DNA of 64,000 nt. Source: Allolobophora icterica. Taxonomy: Eukaryota > Annelida > Clitellata > Crassiclitellata > Lumbricidae. Below the pieces are notes generated by a model. That model was given only the letters and a program-made list of their open reading frames with translations. It was not told the origin of the DNA and did not search any database. The position numbers and the translations under genes are program-made. The stretch's first letter is position 1. Every line of letters starts with the position of its first letter. This document shows positions 1 to 20,094 of the stretch, one piece after another. The stretch is from the NCBI GenBank assembly GCA_963556255.1, contig OY744607.1, forward strand, positions 44,406,152-44,470,151, read 5' to 3'.

Positions 1-290
1 CATGCATACATACATACATGCATACATACATACATGTATGTATGTACATACTATGTATGCATGTATGTATGTATGTATACATGCATACATGTATGTATAC
101 ATACATGTGTGTATGCATGTATGTATGAATGTATGTATGTATGTATTCATGCATGTATGTATGTATGTATGCATGCATACATGTATGTATGCATTTATGT
201 ATGCATGTATGCATGCACGTATGTATACTTGTATGTATACATGTATGTATGTATGTCTGTATCTATGTATGAATGTATGTATATACGTAC
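1..290. repeat. ATGT/CATA tetranucleotide microsatellite
   Basis: The stretch is an imperfect tetranucleotide run with both TATG and CATA phases. The open frames in it are by-products of the repeat. Confidence 0.95.
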
Positions 291-322
291 ATACTGAGTA
301 TTGCTTTCTATACCAAACATCT

Positions 323-430
323 TATGACCAACAGTCCTATGATCAATGGTCCTAATGATCAATGGTCCTTGTGACCAAACGCCCTATGATCAATAGTCCT
401 ATGATCAATGGTCCTGTGATCAATGGTCCG
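323..430. repeat. Short minisatellite of GTCCTATGATCAATG units
   Basis: About six imperfect units of 14-20 bp share the core ATGATCAATGGTCCT. The rest, up to the pogo element at 922, is AT-rich and shows no gene. A smaller ATTAGTATTCAT repeat lies at 693-772. Confidence 0.8.
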
Positions 431-921
431 GTTACCACTAAAATATCATTACCTATGACTATAACGAAAATAACACTAACGAAAATTCATCGTCAGTTTC
501 GTTAATTAAACAGTGCAATATCGGCAAACTCGAGAACGTGAAAATGCGCTACAACAGCTAGCCTATATGTTCGTCCCGGATTTTAGGAGTTGTGAATTAA
601 CCCAGTAGTAGTGACTCATTTTATTAAATTTAATTATTGTGTCAACGTTTCTCTATCGATTGCGACCCAAGTTGACTAACGCAAATTCGCAAAAATTAGT
701 ATTCATATTAATTAGTATTCATTAATATTAGTATTCATATTAAAATTAGTATTCATATTAATTAGTATTCATATTAATCTTGTAGTCAAAATCTCTCGCC
801 GCAGTCGTGGGAATGCTGTCTGGAGTCATTTCATGTACGAATCAAGGTGTTCAAGACAAATTGACGTCAACAAATAATTTAATCAAAGAGCAGCCATAGA
901 TTCGAAAAATCTTTATGAGTA

Positions 922-2815
922 GGGGAGACTGGGGATGAAAGTAACACGGGTTGAATGTAACAAGCATCGCAGCGCCGTTACTGGAGAGCAGGGAACCAGC
1001 TTTTATTGATCAAAATGTAGATCAAATAGAAAAATCAAGGTCAACAAAATTTCTGCGCAGGATTCAAAGAAATAAATTTTGTATAAAGAAAACAAAATTT
1101 GTGTGCATGAAAGTGAGTTTCTGCCTTTTTTCTTATTTTTCTCATGGCTCACTGTATTCAAGTTTTACATTTTTAAGAATTGCCGTGATTAGAAGAGTTG
1201 TCATTCAAGCAGCGTCTGTGTGAGCGGTATTACCGTAAGTTAATACTTCCCAAAGATATAAAATAAAAACTAGAGCCACGTAGTAGCGGGGTTGGTTGTA
1301 ACAAATCAACTGGGGTTAGTTGTAACATGTTACAACCTGCCCCCTATGTATGCTACAGCAAACCCCAATGTATGTTTAACTGGTAATAGTATTAGTATGA
1401 TTGTAGGTTTATGAATGAATAGTTTTATTTATATTACATGAAAGAGTCTTCTCTTAAAAACGAGGAATTACAAGCGTTAAAGTATGTAACTGGCATGAAT
1501 TTGGAAGAACTAAGAGACATGACTTCGAACAGGAAGCAATGGAAAATGTGTATCATGACGGTCGCTAGAGCTCCAGGAGTTGACAGCACAAGGTGACAAG
1601 GTGAAAGTACAAAAAGGTATGACCCCTCTGGAAACAGTGCATGAAGGGGCAAATGGAGTTACTACTGGACATGAGTCATGTCGCTCTGTTGCAAAGGAAT
1701 TGCGAATCTGCAACGCTGTACCGATTTATAAAAAAGCAGTCACAAAATGGCGGCAAGAAATATACGTATCTTTTCAGATGTCGAAGAAGGTAGACAGAGT
1801 AGGCCCTATATAAAAATGCTTCATCCATTTACTTTGGTCTTTCACCCAGAGAAGTGAGAAAACTAGCATTTCAGTGTGTTATGACATACAAGAGCTTTAC
1901 AGAAAACTGGCGTAAGTGTGAAATGGCTGGTGCCGATTGGTTCTCTGGCTTTCTGAAAAGAAATCCTACAGTTTCTGTCCGCACGCCAGTAGCCACAAGC
2001 ATCTCCACAGCGATTGATTGCAACAAAAATGTCGCATCATTTAACGACAAATTAACAGAAGTTATAGATCGTTATAAATTCGATAGCAATGACATATGGA
2101 ATATGGACGAAACAGGAGTTACCATGGTACTGAAGCCTTCAAATGTTGTAGCAGAATTTAAAGGGTTGAAGCAAATTGGTGCGATAACTTCAGGCGAACC
2201 AGTTACGCTTAGGCCTAGTTACTGTTGCACTTGCAGTGAATGCTATTGGAAACGCAACACATCCTCTATTCATCTTTCTTAGAGCTAATTTTTATGACCA
2301 TTTCATTAGAGATAGACCAGTCGGGTGTGCTGGTGCAGCGAGTAAGTCAGGTTAGATGAAGGAGAAAGAGTTTTGTCAGTTTATGATTTTCACCTTGTGA
2401 AATATTATTGTAAAGCCTCAAACGAAAGACCCGTGCTATTGCATTTGAACAATCACTCGTGACATAATTATCTCTATCGATGCTATCGACTATGCTACAG
2501 AAAATGGTATCGTTATGCTATCCTTTCCACCGCATACCTCCCATAAACTCCAGCCCTGAGACCCCAATGTTGTTACAACATGCCCCTGCACATGTTACAA
2601 GTTACCCCGATACAGGGGTAAGTTGTAACACCCGACGACGCTCACTATTTTGATAGTCTTGGGTGTATTTGTTGTACGAAGCATTTGATACTTTTCCATT
2701 ATATAGCCAACATGTTAGGCCATAGTTTGATGCAAAAAGATTACAGTTTTTCTTGTTGTAAATTCCCCAAAACTTGTGAAATTCGAAATTTGTTACTTTC
2801 ATCCCCAGTCTCCCC
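922..2815. mobile_element. Pogo-like (Tc1/mariner superfamily) DNA transposon, inactive
   Basis: The ends are perfect 25-bp inverted repeats starting GGGGAGACTGGGGATGAAAG (922-946 and 2791-2815). They are flanked by TA on both sides (920-921, 2816-2817), the target duplication of this superfamily. Subterminal GTTGTAACA-type repeats occur at 1,290-1,345 and 2,560-2,640. The internal transposase is broken. Confidence 0.9.
1580..2282 (+). pseudogene. Broken pogo-type transposase
   Basis: The second open segment (1854-2282) has ADWFSGFLKRNPTVSVRTP, the CENP-B-type DNA-binding helix end, and IWNMDETGV, carrying the first catalytic Asp of the DDE domain. It then runs out of frame before the other two acidic residues. 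The first segment (1580-1813) resembles the N-terminal region. A stop separates the two, so no working enzyme is encoded. Confidence 0.85.
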
Positions 2816-2817
2816 TA

Positions 2818-3650
2818 ATCTATTTCTTTTTTGTCTGTAATTTAACGAAACGCGATATTTTCTTCGTCTTAAATTAGATATATCCTGTCTATTGTTCCCA
2901 GAGGAAATGAGCTGCATAATCTCTGCGAATATCCTGGGCTCTTTTCGAAGATCTAATATTTCGAGTTTCTTTTCAATGGAAAGATAAATTTTTCTTTCGA
3001 TTATTAAAGGGTGAGAAAATTATTAATATTAAGGGTGAGAAAATTGTTTTAATTTTAAATTTCTATGTTAAAATGAATATATTTTGACAAAATTATCATG
3101 TGCATGTTCAAAATTAGGAAAGTTCATAATAAAAAATCAAATTAAATACATATTTAAAAAGAAATTGTATGTTAATGTAAAAAATCCTATAAAATATATG
3201 TGACAGACAGTGATTCTAGATGTAGGCCTACTGTAGCCATTATATCAAATTCAAATCTGAATAATAAAATTGATTTCTTCGACAATTTCAATTTTTTTGC
3301 ATTTCAGTTAGGGTCATAGAAATTTTCTGGGGTGAATTTTTTCATATAATTTTTTAGGGGTTCCTTGAATGTTTGACAGTAAAAACTGTTGTTGACAAAG
3401 GGAGGGGATCAAAAGTACTTAAATTTGTTTACATAATTAATCTATGACCCCATAGGTACCAGGCGGAGCGCCATTGGGAGCCAGTTCTAACTAAGTAGGG
3501 CCTACTAACTAAAATTAACTAAAATAAAAATCCAGTAACTATAAGATTCTAAACAAATAAATCTAAGTATAGGCCTAACTGCAACTATAACTAAAATGAA
3601 AAATCATTAACTATAACTGTAACTGTAACTAAAATAAAACCTGTAAGGAG
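2818..3650. other. AT-rich sequence with no recognised gene
   Basis: The stretch is AT-rich with short AACTAAAAT-type repeats at 3,490-3,640. The downstream esterase exons should lie left of the window or be spread across this stretch, but I could recognise none here. Confidence 0.6.
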
Positions 3651-3766
3651 AATCACACTGGCTCAGGGTCCTCAGGACTCCTTACGCAGTAACCGTCTCA
3701 TGGGAGTTTCGAACCCGTACCCATTGCGTTACAAGCAGTGCGGTCTAACCAATCGGCTACTGTGCC
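3650..3766 (-). repeat. tRNA-derived SINE head
   Basis: On the minus strand it begins GGCACAGTAGCCGATTGGTT (A-box-like) and carries GGGTTCGAAACTCC (B box) at about 3,701-3,714. It shares the following GAC.GTTACTG block with a copy at 43,250-43,355. It lies directly after esterase exon 4. It does not fold as a proper tRNA. Confidence 0.75.
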
Positions 3767-3777
3767 TCTTGCAGTAC

Positions 3778-11799
<8,022 letters not shown>

Positions 11800-12289
11800 T
11801 CCGTTCCACTTCTCTGCTTCTATGCTCCGCTTCGCTGCCTCCTCGCCTCTGCTCCTCTCGGGTATGATTATTCCTATGCAATCGTAACGTAACTGAATTT
11901 CTAGCTCCGGTTAGGATTGCTTGCTGTCCAAGAAGACAGCTAAGCAAAGCAAAGTAACTGTTTCAGAACATATGCAGAGTTTCAGCAGTGAAACGTGGAT
12001 CAGTCTCTGCCTTTAGACTCGAGAGTTTTTACTGCCACTTACAATAGCGGATTTAAAGTGCCTACGCTACGTGTTGTCCATGCACTCACCCTGAAGTAAG
12101 TTGCAGGGTTGATGACACGTGGCCTACATAAGGAAGGTGTAGTTGCCGCCAAAAGCCAGTTGAGTAAATTCCTGCATCTGGCTAAATGACAGAAACCCAG
12201 CTCAGTGAAACAATCTCAATACAATTCTTTAATTTGTTATTAAGAGTTTTCACGAAAACCACAAACTGTCACATGACCGTTGACTAAAA
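11800..12289 (-). other. 5' flank of the carboxylesterase exon 1
   Basis: This is presumed 5' UTR or promoter of the esterase gene. No TATA box or other firm promoter element could be assigned. The CpG-richer stretch 12,540-12,830 further out is another candidate control region. Confidence 0.3.
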
Positions 12290-12490
12290 TACTCAGAAAT
12301 GTCGTCTGCAGACTCTTCCTCAAACTGTCAAACTCTACTTGAACTTGAGAGTAAAATTTCAGGTACTGGAATGAAATCGCGTGTTTTTGACTCTAGTTAT
12401 TCCCTGAAAATTTCGCACTACACACTGCACGCTCCACACAAGTCAACTGCACTCTCGGAAACGTCAACTGCAAATTTTGTTTAAGAGAGC
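12290..12490. repeat. Dispersed repeat of unknown class, copy 1
   Basis: It shares AGAAATGTC.TCTGCA, CTCAAACTGTCAAAC and following blocks with 18,750-18,925. Neither copy shows coding potential or transposon ends. Confidence 0.6.
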
Positions 12491-13046
12491 ACAATATTTT
12501 AGATCCTCTGACACAGAAAAACGCACTACGCCGCGTTTATTACCCAATTCCTGTGTCCGCTTATTCCTCGTCTCTTATCCTTCGATCGATCGAAAAACGT
12601 TCTCGTGATTTGGTTATTTCGCAATTTCCGTTCTTGTTTTCGGCTTTTGCTTCGTCTGCGTCGAGTCTCCAACGTTCGTTGCGATATTGCGACGATACGT
12701 TTATCTGTGCAGATTGGCTGTCGTTAGGATCAAGCGCCGCGACTGAAAGGTCGCACATGGCCTAAGGAGCGGAGGGGAGGCGAGGGGAGCGATGCCAGGC
12801 AGCAGTCTCCTTCTGACCGCTGCTGCTGCTGCTGCTGCAGACTGATTGACTTTCTGCTTCTGGTTATATTCAGACCACAGCGATGAACTGTGTGATGCTC
12901 ATCCATCTCTGTATGCGACGACTGTCCGTCCGTCATATGGATGATATGGGTTATTATGAAAGCGTCCTTGTCACAGGGAAGTATATAGCAGCCCTTCTGC
13001 GCTCATCAGACGCACAGGCGCATCGGAAGCATGCGCTCATGCAAAC

Positions 13047-13396
<350 letters not shown>

Positions 13397-13501
13397 ATGT
13401 ATGTATGACATGTGTGCATGCATGCATGTGTGTATGTATGTATACGTATGCATACATGTGTATTGTATGTATATGTATGGCTGTATGTATGTAGGTATAT
13501 T

Positions 13502-14145
13502 GTTATTGTTATTATTATTATTAGAGCAGTTTTATATAGCGACCTTCAAGATGGCCTACTCAGGAGCACTCCCAGCCCAAACACGGTCGAACAACGCAGT
13601 TTTGAGGACAGTAAGAAACACGATGAAATGACCAATCGGTATTTGACGGAGCTTGGTAGGGAGCCCATTCCAAGTCATGGGGGCAGCCACAGAGAAGGCA
13701 CGACGCTGCCGTATGGCTGTCCGCGCGCGGGGAACAATAAGTTCAGCTTGCGCAGCTGAGCGGAGAGAGCAACGGCGCTGCGAGCATGAGGTGGGACAGC
13801 AGAGCTCCCGCAGGTATGGAGGGGCCAAGCCTTCACGGCACCGCTGGACCAAGGCAGGGATTCGGTAAGTGATGCGCTGTGTGTAGGGGAGCTAGTGGAG
13901 GACATCCCTCAGATACGCAGACACTCTGCCAAACTTGGGGATGCGGCCTACAAGGTGGCAAGCAGTATGCAGGATTCTATTCGGTGGCTCAATCCGGCAG
14001 GCTGGGAGTCCGTCATATATGGCACTGCAGTAGTCCAATCGAGAAACAACAAATGCATGGACATGCGCGGAAGCTGCACCGGGGGACAAAGAACGGGAGA
14101 TCACCTTGAGCTGCCAGAGCTGGTAATAGCAACTGCGGGAGAGAA
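13502..14145 (-). pseudogene. 5'-truncated LINE (jockey/L2-like), 3' end only
   Basis: On the minus strand the sequence encodes RSCYYQLWQLKV, then HAFVVSRLDYCSAIYDGLP, then YLRELCCP and RRAFSVAAPMTWNGLP, the post-reverse-transcriptase end of a jockey/L2-like LINE. Frameshifts interrupt it. It ends in TATAGCGAC-type sequence and an AAT/AAC tail abutting 13,502. Confidence 0.85.
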
Positions 14146-14427
14146 TATATGTAGGCCTATCTGTATATTTATGGAGCGCCTTTTAATGCATCTGAAAGGG
14201 GCCGCTGACAGTGTGCGCTGAAGAGGACCTAAAACATCCTGAACGCAACAAGCGCCCCACTTCTGTCCGATTACTTAGTAATTGGGGGCGGACACCCCTT
14301 CATCTCCATCTCCAACCCACACCATTACACACCCTATTATTCAACTCAGTAGCGATCGACTAATACTATAGTGCGCCTGTGCATACCATATCGCTGTGTG
14401 TGGCCTATTATTGGTTGCGGACCGGTA

Positions 14428-14430
14428 GTC

Positions 14431-14495
<65 letters not shown>

Positions 14496-14623
14496 AAAAA
14501 CAAACAAACAAACAGACAGTTACATGCAGACGGACGGACAGGAAGTGATTGTTGTTCGACAGATGAAGGAAAGCAAGACAGAAAGAAAGAAAGACAGAGG
14601 AACAGATAGAGAGACAGATAGAA

Positions 14624-14658
<35 letters not shown>

Positions 14659-14660
14659 AT
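14428..14660. repeat. GACA microsatellites
   Basis: Two GACA runs (14,428-14,490 and 14,622-14,657) sit in purine-rich sequence. No gene is present from 14,150 to 15,300. Confidence 0.9.
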
Positions 14661-15315
14661 GACGGACGGACGTACTAGCAGACTTACAGAAATACAGATG
14701 GATAGATATAATATAGAAATAAAATAAAATTAGAAAAGTCGAGAAACAAAAGAGATTGAAAGACATAATATAGACAGACAAAAAGACACATGCAGCCAGA
14801 TAGACACACACAAACCGATAAACATAAGACCTACAGACAGGAACGACATACAATACGTGTCACTTATACAATGGACATTAATTCTCAATTCTCTTTTGCC
14901 AGTCGATCGCTCGTCAGAGGGCGCATACAATGCCAAAGACTATAGATCGTGTAATAGCAGCTCTCTTGACCTGAGAGAGAGCTCCACCCATAATAGGTCG
15001 TTGGCTCCACCAACTTAGAAGGCAGGTACTCGCGGGGTCTTTAGAACGGCAGGGGTGGGTGCGGTGAGGGTCGGAGGGTGGGTGCCTATCCGGCGTCAAA
15101 TAACCTCATTCTGTGTTTGGTTGCGGAGTCTGTGGGTGGGGGGGGGGGTGATTTGCCCAACTGTTCGGGCGTTAAACTATGACAGTTTTCTTTACACAAT
15201 TGTCAATTGATTTGCTGCGCTGGTGGTCCAAAGAAATTTATAATAGACTCTATGATCGCTTTTCAGAGCTTTCTAAAGCCTTAGGACTGTATTGCCTGAT
15301 TTACTTGTCTTCACA

Positions 15316-15635
15316 CATGCATACATACACGCATACATACATACATACATACATATACACATGAATACATACATACGCACGTGCATACATACATGCATAC
15401 CTATGTACATACATACATACGTACATACATACATACATACATACACGCATACATACATACATACATACATATATACATGCATACATACATACGTACGTGC
15501 ATACATACATGCATACCTATGTACATACATGCATACATATGTACATACATACATACAATACATACAAACATACACACATACGTACGTACATACATACAAG
15601 CATATGATGCGTGTACATACACACGTACATTATAC
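15316..15635. repeat. CATA microsatellite
   Basis: An imperfect CATA array containing an internal duplication of a GCATACCTATGTACATACAT block at about 15,390-15,420 and 15,510-15,530. Confidence 0.93.
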
Positions 15636-15684
15636 AGTCACGTATAACTACCTTCCCTTTGCGAAGTTCTTAAAAAGCGGAATG

Positions 15685-15836
<152 letters not shown>

Positions 15837-15839
15837 TAA

Positions 15840-16719
15840 GCGACACGACAGCCTCAGTTCTTAAAAAAAGAGGGGTAGGGTTCGGCGAATGCAGTTGAGT
15901 ACAGAATGGCAACTGGGGTCTGGTGCGACTTTGGGGTTTGAGAGAAGGGCCAGTCCCAAAGAGGCGTGTCTCAGATGTTGGTCATGAGTGTCATGACCTA
16001 AGGTTCAGCCAGAGGGTCAAGGCCAATCACAGGTTGCTGCGTTCTGAATTAAGCCCATTTATGGGGCGCCAACACATGACCGTTGAAAGCACATTGTAAA
16101 GTCGCTCGAAACGTATGACGCTATGTTATTGAAGTCTTACATTATATTTAAATTTCATTTAAATTACATTAACGCAATATGATAGTAATTATTTTACTAT
16201 TATTTTAATTGTAATTACCCTACGACAATTTGTATATCATCGCCGGTAGTAATAACCAATGAGATATAATATATTAAAGAGTTTATAATATACCTCTATG
16301 GTAATAACCTACTTCTGCTTTACATAATATTGTCTATACTCTCAGCTTGGAGTTACGTAGCAACTAGCTAGTACATTTTAAACTGTTTTTAAAACATAAA
16401 GGCTTTTGGCCTAGGTTGCTTGATAGGCTAGGACCTTTTGTTGCACCGAGGTTATCAAGGACAAACGCGAGGCTATACGACTGCTCTAATTAGGTTAATT
16501 GCGAGATGAAGAGGACGGGTCGGCTGAGTCTATGACGGGTTCACAATACACGCCTCAATGTTCTTTCATTCGCAACGGATGGCCATGCAAACAAACGCAC
16601 AGCTTTAAAGGCTTTTGTTAGCAGGATTACGGTCACTCCTACAGGTGCAGCGTTCAATCATGGACTCCTTTATAATAGCAGTTGCTCAGGTAGCTTGGAT
16701 ATAAACCAGGCCTCAGTAC
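15840..16719. other. Unassigned sequence, no gene seen
   Basis: This stretch is moderately AT-rich intergenic sequence. I saw no coding exon, RNA gene or element end that could be defended. Confidence 0.6.
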
Positions 16720-16727
16720 TGTTATAG

Positions 16728-17659
16728 TATACCCTAAGCCGTAATTTTTCTGGTTTACGGCTGGCTTGAGCAAATTTACGGCTGGTTTTTCGGCTAGCCG
16801 TAAAAGAGCGTAAACTACCTTTTTCGGCTAGCCGTAAATTTTTACGGCTAGCCGAAAAAGGTAGTTTACGCTCTTTAAGCGTGCAAACTACCTTTTTCAA
16901 CTATAAGTGTATCAATCATTAACATAGAAATACAATAAACACTAGGGACAACTTTTAAATCGAAAGGTGGGCAATATTCACTCAGTCTGAAAATAATTTT
17001 AGAAATAAATTCAAATAATTATGTTAAGAAACAAACGGACATTTCATGCTTTCAGTTCACATACGTACATTGCATCGTGTTCAAATTCAATTACGATTTA
17101 CGACTAGGCCTATGTAATACTGATTGGAAGTTAGAACCACAAAATAATAGGACTACCAAATAACATGCATTAATAGGTGTAGGCTTAGCCGCATAGCGAG
17201 AGAAAAAAGAAACAGATACACAGAAACAAAAAAGTGAAAATTCTGTTAATAGACTGCAGCCGCTTTTGACGCAGAGTAATAAGAGTGTGCACTCTGCACT
17301 AACCTGCACGAGAGATAAATAATTACAAATATTTAACATTGAATGTAAAACCGGAAGTAGAACTCGGAATATATATGCAACATATGACAGCCTGGACAGG
17401 GCCCTTACAACAGAAGATTAGACGGCCATGTAACTGACGTCAACACTCACCGCTCATTGCCCACTAAGTACAAATTAGCAAGCCAGCGTGGAAACTTTAT
17501 AATCACAACTGTGTGCATGTTCTAGCCGAACTTTTTCCGGCGGCTAGCCGTGAAATATCTCTCGGCGGTTTTTCGGCTAAGCCGCAAAATTTCCGGCGGT
17601 TTTTCGGCTTGCAGAAATTTTTTCGGCTCGGCGGCTAACGGCGGCGGCTTAGGGGTATG
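16728..17659. mobile_element. hAT-type MITE with internal palindrome, 932 bp
   Basis: The inverted ends TATACCCTAAGCCG and CATACCCCTAAGCCG (reverse strand) are flanked by a perfect 8-bp duplication TGTTATAG (16720-16727 and 17660-17667). Both subterminal regions carry repeated CGGCTAGCCG and TTTTTCGGCT motifs in both orientations. No transposase is present. Confidence 0.87.
16803..16876. repeat. 74-bp palindrome (36-bp arms, 2-bp centre)
   Basis: The left arm starts AAAGAGCGTAAACTACC and ends CGGCTAGCCGTAAA. After TT it is followed by its exact reverse complement. It lies inside the left subterminal region of the hAT-type element and would extrude a near-perfect hairpin. Confidence 0.93.
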
Positions 17660-17931
17660 TGTTATAGACTTAACTTTAGAAGATATTACTTGACGCATTG
17701 CTTTAGCATTTTCAGCAGTTCATATAAGCCAGCCCTTAGGATCTCAGCGGGTATTTAGTAATTAGTCTAATTAGGTCTAAAGAGTGCACCCACAACGACG
17801 CAGCCTCGCCCTGGGCTGAGAGCAGCCGAGGGAATAATTTCTGGCATCCGCGTTTCATTTTTTCTCGACTGTCCTTTGTTTCTGCGACGTGTCTACTCAC
17901 GCTTCCACGAAATAGAGGCGCGTATATCTTG

Positions 17932-18315
17932 CTGTCTCTCCGTTTGCGTATCTCTCTGAATGTCCCTTTGCGTATCTCTCCGAATGTCCCTTTGCGTATC
18001 TCTCTGAATGTCCCTTTGCGTATCTCTCTGAATGTCCCTTTGCGTATCCATGTCCGTTCCTCTGCTTCTGCTCATCTGTCAGCGTGTATCCTGCGCCTCG
18101 TCACGTCAACTCTGGCGCGTATCTCTCCGAATGTCCCTCTGCGTATCTCTCTGAATGTCCCTCTGCGTATCTCTTCATATGTCCCTTTGCGTATCTCTCC
18201 GAATGTCCCTCTGCGTATCTCTTCGAATGTCCCTCTGCGTATCCATGTCCGTTCCTCTGCGTCTGCTCATCTGTCAGCGTGTATCCTGCGCCTCGTCACG
18301 TCAACTCTGGCGCCA
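17932..18315. repeat. 24-bp minisatellite within a higher-order duplication
   Basis: Units of GAATGTCCCTTTGCGTATCT plus four bases form two blocks (17,935-18,050 and 18,120-18,245). Each block is followed by the same non-repeat segment of about 70 bp beginning CATGTCCGTTCCTCTGC. The pattern suggests one ~190-bp duplication. Confidence 0.85.
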
Positions 18316-18749
18316 TCTAGTCGATCTTGATATTGATCGATTTCGACCTCGATCTCCGCCGGGTTTTAATTCGTGGTTTCTCACCCTGTCCGTCTCGATG
18401 TCCTAGCGCCTCTGCTTCTCAAGTGGCGGAGGAGGGGTACGGATTCCTCGGCGGTTTATTCCGGGTCTTCGTCGGACCCTTGAAAGTGGCGACAGCGCGG
18501 CTGGTTTAGTGACACTTAGTGAGATTTAATGACGGTCGGTGACGAGGTAGGGACGAAACTCCGACCTTTTGAACGACGCACAGCCAGCGAGCTACGATTG
18601 ATGGACAGACGGATTGTGAGATGAAGAAGAGCAGAAGACTGCAGCTGGATGTAACAGACGTCGAAACATGAAACACCGTAGTTATGGGCCTAACATAAAC
18701 TCGATATAAAATGGCTTTGAATATTATGCAGTACCCCAAAATACCGAGA

Positions 18750-18923
18750 AATGTCCTCTGCACACTCTACTCTTCTCAAACTGTCAAACAATACTTGAAA
18801 TGGTAAGTAACATTTCATGTATTGTATAGGGCCTATAGGCTAATGAAATTGTGTGTAGCTGACTTGAGCTTATCTATCAAAAATTCATAGGCCTACTATG
18901 CACTCCAGACAAAGTCAAGTGCA
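18750..18923. repeat. Dispersed repeat of unknown class, copy 2
   Basis: It matches 12,290-12,490 in several blocks. A hAT MITE is inserted at its end, and the sequence resumes after 19,228. Confidence 0.6.
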
Positions 18924-19220
18924 CAGAGGCGCGTTTACACGTAGGCGCACTAGGCGCGCGCCTAGGGCCCCCAAATCTCGGAGGGCTCCAAACGAATGAA
19001 AATATTTTTTTTCAATTATAAAAAATAAAAATTTTCAATTTTGAATTATTTAAAATATAACCTATTTTCAATACTTTACAGTTTAACATTCCCATAAAAG
19101 TAGACTCCATATTATTGTAATTTATAATTGTTTTCTTCGTTTGGGCTAATACAAGTTCAGAAGGGCCCCCTAAAGTGTTTGCGCCTAGGGCCCATTTTCT
19201 GTAGGCTAAACGCGCCTCTG
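18924..19220. mobile_element. hAT MITE, 297 bp
   Basis: The 14-bp identical inverted ends CAGAGGCGCGTTTA are flanked by a perfect 8-bp duplication CAAGTGCA (18916-18923 and 19221-19228). It is AT-rich inside, with GGGCCCCC/CCTAGGGCCC blocks near each end and no ORF. Confidence 0.93.
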
Positions 19221-19440
19221 CAAGTGCACACTCGACAGTGTCAACGGCACACTTTTAGGCCCCGATATCATGTATTTATTTAAATTAGGCCTAACTGTAA
19301 CGTGCAGAGAACTTAGTAGGCCTAAGTCCATATCTTAAACCTAAGGCATTGATTAAAATTCGCCAGAAGTAAAAGATCGACAGTCACCTAGCAAAAGCTA
19401 GGCCTAGGTGGTTGCCATGGTAGGCCTAAGTTAGGCTACT

Positions 19441-19715
19441 GTTTAACAACTCTGCGTCATAACAAAGATGATTCGCGTCGCCCTCTTCTTTTATCCAGGC
19501 TTGGGACTGGCATTACCAGACTACGGGCAGTGGCGTAGTTATTGCATAAGTTACCGTAGGAGTGTTATGATAAATTAGAGTCAGCGATTGGTTGATTAGT
19601 TACTGTTTAACGACGCTTTGTCATAACAAAGATGATTGGCATCGCCCTCCTTCTCTATTCAGGCTTCGGACTGGCACTACCACGCACTGGCAGTGGCGGA
19701 GTTCATGTAAAAATG
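19441..19715. repeat. Tandem pair of a 110-bp unit
   Basis: Two copies about 160 bp apart share CATAACAAAGATGATT, CAGGCTT.GGACTGGCA and GGCAGTGGCG. The copies are diverged. Their class is unknown, possibly a SINE body. Confidence 0.7.
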
Positions 19716-20094
19716 CTTTTGTGTATTTACTTTCTCACTTCTCACATGCCGTAGACCTGTGCTATAACTTAATACAGAAAGGCTATTTTTAACTTAAACA
19801 GCGATTAACCGAAACTGATATGTATATATAACGTCGGCCACAAGGAATATAAAGGTGTCTGAACGCAGCCTGATATTCGCATCAATGTAACGTTCTACCT
19901 TGAACGCATTCGTTGATATGCAGCTAACTACTGAACGATAATGATTCCGAAAATTTGATGACATAATTAAGGCTGTCGGGATTACTACCGTCGCCCTCCT
20001 CCTTTCGCCTGTGAAATTGTGAATAAGCGACCTCAGCTTCCTCAGTTCTTCACTTGCCGCGTTTCTCTTGCAAGGCTATTAAAGTGTAGAAGAG

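Noticed and set aside
3690..3770. A working tRNA gene
   Set aside because: A and B box matches exist but the arms do not pair into a cloverleaf, and the 3' part matches another SINE copy.
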